A DNA stretch of 10,556 bases, taken from Chroococcidiopsidaceae cyanobacterium CP_BM_RX_35. GTDB taxonomy: Bacteria; Cyanobacteriota; Cyanobacteriia; Cyanobacteriales; Chroococcidiopsidaceae. Made by a program: the position numbers and the translations under genes. The stretch is taken from NCBI GenBank assembly GCA_019242465.1, contig JAFAVL010000576.1, positions 1-10,556 on the forward strand, read 5' to 3'. The first letter of the stretch is position 1, and the number at the start of each line of letters is the position of its first letter. Positions 6,711 to 10,556 of this stretch are shown piece by piece. Under the pieces are notes generated by a model that was given only the letters and a program-made list of their open reading frames with translations, was not told the origin of the DNA and made no database searches.

Positions 6711-6852
6711 ACTTGTTTATCGAATTGTGTCAGATAAAAGATAAAACTCGGATCTGGTAAGCATTTTCTGGTAAAAATACGCATACGTCTTATTGATACA
6801 GCGTGGGCAAAGCCTTAAGTTGGTAGCCTACTTTAGCATTGGAGTTTTACGT

Positions 6853-9800
6853 ATGTTCACTCACGTCAAGTCCACCATTAGACACATTGCCCCAAAAGAC
6901 TTGCAGGGTCGAGCGCTTATTAAGGTGGTCTATGTCGTGCTGGAGTCCCAGTATCAGAGTGCACTCTCTCAAGCTGTAAGCTCGATTAACCAGAACCACC
7001 CATCCTTGGCAATTGAAATCAGCGGCTATCTGATTGAAGAACTCCGCGACCCAGAAAACTACGAGGACTTCAAACGTGATGTTGCCAATGCCAATATATT
7101 TATCGCTTCACTCATTTTCATTGAAGATTTAGCAGAAAAAGTTGTGGCAGCTGTGGAGCCGCAGCGGGCTCACTTAGATGCGGCAGTGGTATTCCCTTCC
7201 ATGCCCCAAGTCATGCGTTTGAACAAAATGGGTAGCTTCTCAATGGCGCAACTAGGTCAATCCAAGAGTGCGCTTGCCCAGTTTATGCGTAAGCGTCGAG
7301 AGAAATCCGGGTCCTCCTTCCAGGATGGAATGCTGAAGCTGCTGCAAACCCTGCCCAAAGTGCTGAAGTACCTACCGATGGACAAAGCACAGGATGCCCG
7401 TAACTTTATGCTCAGCTTCCAGTATTGGCTGGGGGGTTCGCCGGAGAACCTAGAAAACTTTCTACTGATGCTGGCAGATAAATACGTTCCTTCCCTACAT
7501 CAGAAGCTCCAGTTCCAAGACCCTGTCACCTATCCTGACATGGGCATTTGGCACCCGTTGGCTCCTCACATGTTCGAGGATGTTAAGGAATACCTCAACT
7601 GGTACAGCGGTCGCAAGGATATCCCCACCGATTTAAAAGACCCACTAGCTCCTTGTGTTGGTTTGGTACTGCAACGCACGCACTTAGTCACTGCTGATGA
7701 TGCTCATTATGTAGCAATAGTGCAGGAACTAGAAGCTAGAGGGGCACGGGTAATTCCCGTCTTTGCTGGGGGACTAGACTTCTCGAAGCCAGTGGAGGCT
7801 TATTTCTGGCTCAAGACACTATCGCCCCATCTCCCGATGCCCCTTGTGGATGTGGTCATTTCCCTCACTGGCTTCGCCCTAGTAGGTGGTCCAGCTAGGC
7901 AAGACCATCCCAAGGCAATTGACGCGCTCAAGCGCCTCAATCGTCCCTACATGGTAGCGTTACCTCTGGTGTTCCAAACAACGGAAGAATGGCAGAATAG
8001 CGATTTAGGACTGCATCCGATTCAAGTCGCACTGCAAATTGCCATCCCGGAACTAGATGGAGCAATTGAGCCGATTATTTTATCAGGGCGAGATGGGGCA
8101 ACAGGGAAAGCGATCGCCCTGCAAGACCGGATTGAAGCCATAGCACAACGCGCACTTAAGTGGGCGAACCTGCGTCATAAACCAAAATTTCAGAAGAAAA
8201 TTGCCATTACAGTCTTCAGTTTCCCTCCCGATAAAGGCAACGTTGGCACCGCAGCATATCTAGATGTGTTCGGCTCCATCTACGAAGTCATGCAAGCTTT
8301 ACAACGGAATGGTTACGAGGTGCAAGATTTACCCACCTCAGCTGCCGCACTGATGCAAGAAGTGATCCACGATGCCCAGGCTCAATACAGCAGTCCAGAA
8401 CTCAATATTGCCTACCATATGTCAGTGCCGGAGTACGAAAATCTCACACCCTACTCGGAACGGTTGGAGGAAAGTTGGGGACCACCGCCTGGTCATCTCA
8501 ACAGCGATGGGCAAAATCTGCTGATTTACGGCAAACACTTCGGCAACGTGTTTATTGGCGTTCAGCCCACATTCGGTTACGAGGGTGACCCGATGCGGCT
8601 CTTGTTCTCTCGCTCTGCTAGCCCCCATCACGGTTTTGCCGCTTACTATACCTACTTAGAACGCATCTGGAAAGCCGACGCCGTATTGCACTTTGGCACT
8701 CATGGCTCATTGGAATTTATGCCAGGAAAGCAGATGGGAATGTCTGGGGAATGCTACCCAGATAATCTTATTGGTGCCATTCCTAATATTTACTACTACG
8801 CAGCAAATAATCCGAGTGAGGCGACGATTGCTAAGCGTCGTAGCTATGCCGAGACGATCAGTTATCTCACACCCCCCGCAGAGAATGCTGGACTGTACAA
8901 GGGTTTGAAGGAACTGAGTGAGTTGATTGCGTCATATCAAACCCTGAAAGATAGTGGGCGGGGTATTCCCATCGTTAACACCATCATGGACAAATGCCGG
9001 ATGGTAAATCTGGATAAGGATATTAGCTTGCCAGAACAGGATGCCAAGGATCTGACAGGGAATGAGCGGGATACCATCGTTGGTATGGTCTATCGCAAGT
9101 TGATGGAAATTGAGTCGCGGCTGCTGCCTTGTGGGTTGCACGTGATTGGGAAACCTCCAACGGCTGAAGAAGCGATCGCCACCCTGGTTAACATTGCCAG
9201 CCTTGACCGTGGGGAGGAGGAAATTTTGAGCTTGCCCCGGATCATTTCCAGCAGTATTGGACGGGATATTGACGAGGTGTATCAAGCAAGCGACCGGGGC
9301 ATCCTAGAAGATGTCCAACTCTTGCAAGACATCACCCACGCTACCCAAGTAGCGGTTGCCAGCATGGTCAAGGAGCAAACTGATGCCGATGGTCGTGTTT
9401 CTTTTGTCTCCAAGCTAAGCTTCTTGAAGGGCAAGAAAGAACCATGGATTGAGGCTCTACAGCAAGCAGGCTATTCCAAAGGTGATCCAGCTGCCCTGAA
9501 ACCCCTATTTGAATACCTGGAATTCTGTTTACAGCAGATAGTGGCTGATAACGAGCTAGGTTCCTTACTCAAGGCTTTAGAAGGAGAGTATGTCCTTCCT
9601 GGTCCTGGCGGCGACCCCATCCGCAATCCTGACGTTTTGCCTACTGGCAAAAACATCCACGCCCTCGACCCCCAATCTATCCCAACAGCCGCTGCCGTAC
9701 TTGCAGCCAAAATCGTTGTTGATCGACTTTTGGCTCGCCAACGAGCCGAGAATAATGGCAAATGGCCTGAAACCATTGCCTGTGTCCTGTGGGGGACAGA

Positions 9801-10556
9801 CAATATCAAGACCTATGGTGAGTCCTTAGCTCAAGTGATGTGGATGTTAGGTGTTCGCCCAGTGCCCGATAGCCTAGGTCGGGTGAACAAGCTGGAACTG
9901 ATTCCTCTGCAAGAGCTGGGACGACCCAGAATTGATGTCGTCGTCAATTGTTCTGGTGTCTTTCGGGACCTGTTCATCAACCAAATGAACCTACTCGACC
10001 AAGCCGTAAAGATGGCTGCCGAGGCGGACGAACCGCCATCAATGAATTACGTGCGCCAGCATGCCTTACAGCAAGCTGAGGCAGTAGGTGTCAGCTTACG
10101 ACAAGCAGCCACCCGCGTCTTCTCTAACGCTTCCGGTTCCTATGCCTCTAATATCAACTTGGCAGTAGAAAACAGCACTTGGGAAAGTGAAGCTGAGTTA
10201 CAGGAAATGTACCTGACTCGCAAATCCTTTGCCTTCACCTCAGATAACCCAGGCACAATGGAGCAGTCTCGACAGATTTTTGAAACGACACTCAAAACTG
10301 TTGATGTCACTTTCCAGAATCTAGATTCTTCTGAGATCAGCCTCACAGATGTCAGCCATTACTTCGACTCTGACCCCACAAAAGTTGTTGCCAATCTGCG
10401 TGGGGATGGCAAAACACCAGCATCCTTTATTGCTGACACCACAACGGCAAATGCCCAAGTCCGCACTCTCTCAGAAACTGTACGTTTAGATGCCCGGACG
10501 AAGCTACTCAATCCCAAGTGGTATGAGGGAATGTTGAATCATGGCTACGAAGGCGT
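6853..10556 (+). CDS. chlH: Magnesium chelatase subunit H (3' end cut off by the window)
   Basis: Binds protoporphyrin IX and, with the ChlI/ChlD AAA+ motor, inserts Mg2+ at the expense of ATP, the first committed step of chlorophyll synthesis; in cyanobacteria GUN4 assists. The frame stays open for 1,234 codons to the window edge. ChlH proteins are usually about 1,330 residues, so about 95 are missing. The N-terminus [25 protein letters not shown] (23-37), [11 protein letters not shown] and [25 protein letters not shown] are typical of cyanobacterial ChlH and not of CobN. The N-terminal DUF3479-type region covers roughly the first 170 residues and the CobN/Mg-chelatase domain the rest, including [14 protein letters not shown] at 613-626. 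GGAG lies eight bases before ATG 6853. No internal stop or frameshift was seen. Light or redox control of the promoter is likely from the pathway, not shown here. Confidence 0.98.
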   Translation, partial: MFTHVKSTIRHIAPKDLQGRALIKVVYVVLESQYQSALSQAVSSINQNHPSLAIEISGYLIEELRDPENYEDFKRDVANANIFIASLIFIEDLAEKVVAAVEPQRAHLDAAVVFPSMPQVMRLNKMGSFSMAQLGQSKSALAQFMRKRREKSGSSFQDGMLKLLQTLPKVLKYLPMDKAQDARNFMLSFQYWLGGSPENLENFLLMLADKYVPSLHQKLQFQDPVTYPDMGIWHPLAPHMFEDVKEYLNWYSGRKDIPTDLKDPLAPCVGLVLQRTHLVTADDAHYVAIVQELEARGARVIPVFAGGLDFSKPVEAYFWLKTLSPHLPMPLVDVVISLTGFALVGGPARQDHPKAIDALKRLNRPYMVALPLVFQTTEEWQNSDLGLHPIQVALQIAIPELDGAIEPIILSGRDGATGKAIALQDRIEAIAQRALKWANLRHKPKFQKKIAITVFSFPPDKGNVGTAAYLDVFGSIYEVMQALQRNGYEVQDLPTSAAALMQEVIHDAQAQYSSPELNIAYHMSVPEYENLTPYSERLEESWGPPPGHLNSDGQNLLIYGKHFGNVFIGVQPTFGYEGDPMRLLFSRSASPHHGFAAYYTYLERIWKADAVLHFGTHGSLEFMPGKQMGMSGECYPDNLIGAIPNIYYYAANNPSEATIAKRRSYAETISYLTPPAENAGLYKGLKELSELIASYQTLKDSGRGIPIVNTIMDKCRMVNLDKDISLPEQDAKDLTGNERDTIVGMVYRKLMEIESRLLPCGLHVIGKPPTAEEAIATLVNIASLDRGEEEILSLPRIISSSIGRDIDEVYQASDRGILEDVQLLQDITHATQVAVASMVKEQTDADGRVSFVSKLSFLKGKKEPWIEALQQAGYSKGDPAALKPLFEYLEFCLQQIVADNELGSLLKALEGEYVLPGPGGDPIRNPDVLPTGKNIHALDPQSIPTAAAVLAAKIVVDRLLARQRAENNGKWPETIACVLWGTDNIKTYGESLAQVMWMLGVRPVPDSLGRVNKLELIPLQELGRPRIDVVVNCSGVFRDLFINQMNLLDQAVKMAAEADEPPSMNYVRQHALQQAEAVGVSLRQAATRVFSNASGSYASNINLAVENSTWESEAELQEMYLTRKSFAFTSDNPGTMEQSRQIFETTLKTVDVTFQNLDSSEISLTDVSHYFDSDPTKVVANLRGDGKTPASFIADTTTANAQVRTLSETVRLDARTKLLNPKWYEGMLNHGYEG
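8110..8117. repeat. HIP1 octamer GCGATCGC
   Basis: Exact copy inside chlH, in the codons for Ala-Ile-Ala after residue 419. Confidence 0.9.
9172..9179. repeat. HIP1 octamer GCGATCGC
   Basis: Exact copy inside chlH, again encoding Ala-Ile-Ala. Confidence 0.9.

Larger units (their letters stand above)
6506..6852 (+). other. Noncoding 347-base region upstream of chlH
   Basis: It contains, in order, a hairpin just after the membrane protein stop, a promoter candidate near 6573-6601, and a dyad at 6694-6710. An AT-rich stretch (about 6700-6780) follows, and GGAG at 6841-6844 serves as the chlH ribosome binding site, eight bases before the ATG. If the promoter candidate is used, the chlH leader would be about 245 bases. 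I did not recognise any known riboswitch class. Confidence 0.5.

Noticed and set aside
6119..10556. Small membrane protein gene and chlH as one operon
   Set aside because: A 347-base gap containing a hairpin and a separate promoter candidate lies between them.
1..10556. CRISPR arrays, tRNA or rRNA genes, insertion sequences or phage genes
   Set aside because: No regularly spaced repeats, cloverleaf-like sequence, transposase motif or terminal repeats were seen on either strand.

Overview
The window is a piece of a cyanobacterial chromosome. It carries chlH, the large porphyrin-binding subunit of magnesium chelatase (chlorophyll synthesis). It also carries a cyanobacterial-type FtsH, a PatD-like protein known only from cyanobacteria, and four copies of the HIP1 octamer GCGATCGC, which is over-represented in many cyanobacterial genomes. 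Base composition is moderate and coding density is ordinary. I see no insertion sequence, phage gene, CRISPR array, tRNA or rRNA. The PatD-like gene fits a filamentous, possibly heterocyst-forming lineage, but the sequence does not settle this.

Layout. At the left edge, on the minus strand, lies most of a bifunctional (p)ppGpp synthetase/hydrolase (Rel), cut off by the window. Divergent from it, on the plus strand, is a PatD-like gene. It ends in a strong hairpin and faces a minus-strand pair: msrB (methionine sulfoxide reductase B) with an NADPH-dependent FMN reductase upstream. After a 437-base gap comes ftsH on the plus strand. It ends tail to tail with a minus-strand M23-family metallopeptidase gene, and both stop codons lie in one CTAG palindrome. 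A 312-base gap then leads to a small unrecognised three-segment membrane protein on the plus strand. After another 347-base gap, chlH runs off the right edge, missing roughly its last 95 residues.

The genes are mostly separate housekeeping units, not one operon. Themes are stress control (Rel, MsrB, flavin reductase), membrane protein quality control (FtsH), envelope maintenance (M23 peptidase) and pigment synthesis (ChlH). I found no convincing undescribed multi-gene system. The points most worth following are the shared-palindrome stop codons of ftsH and the peptidase gene, the PatD-like gene beside rel, the unrecognised membrane protein before chlH, and a serine in the FtsH Walker A motif.
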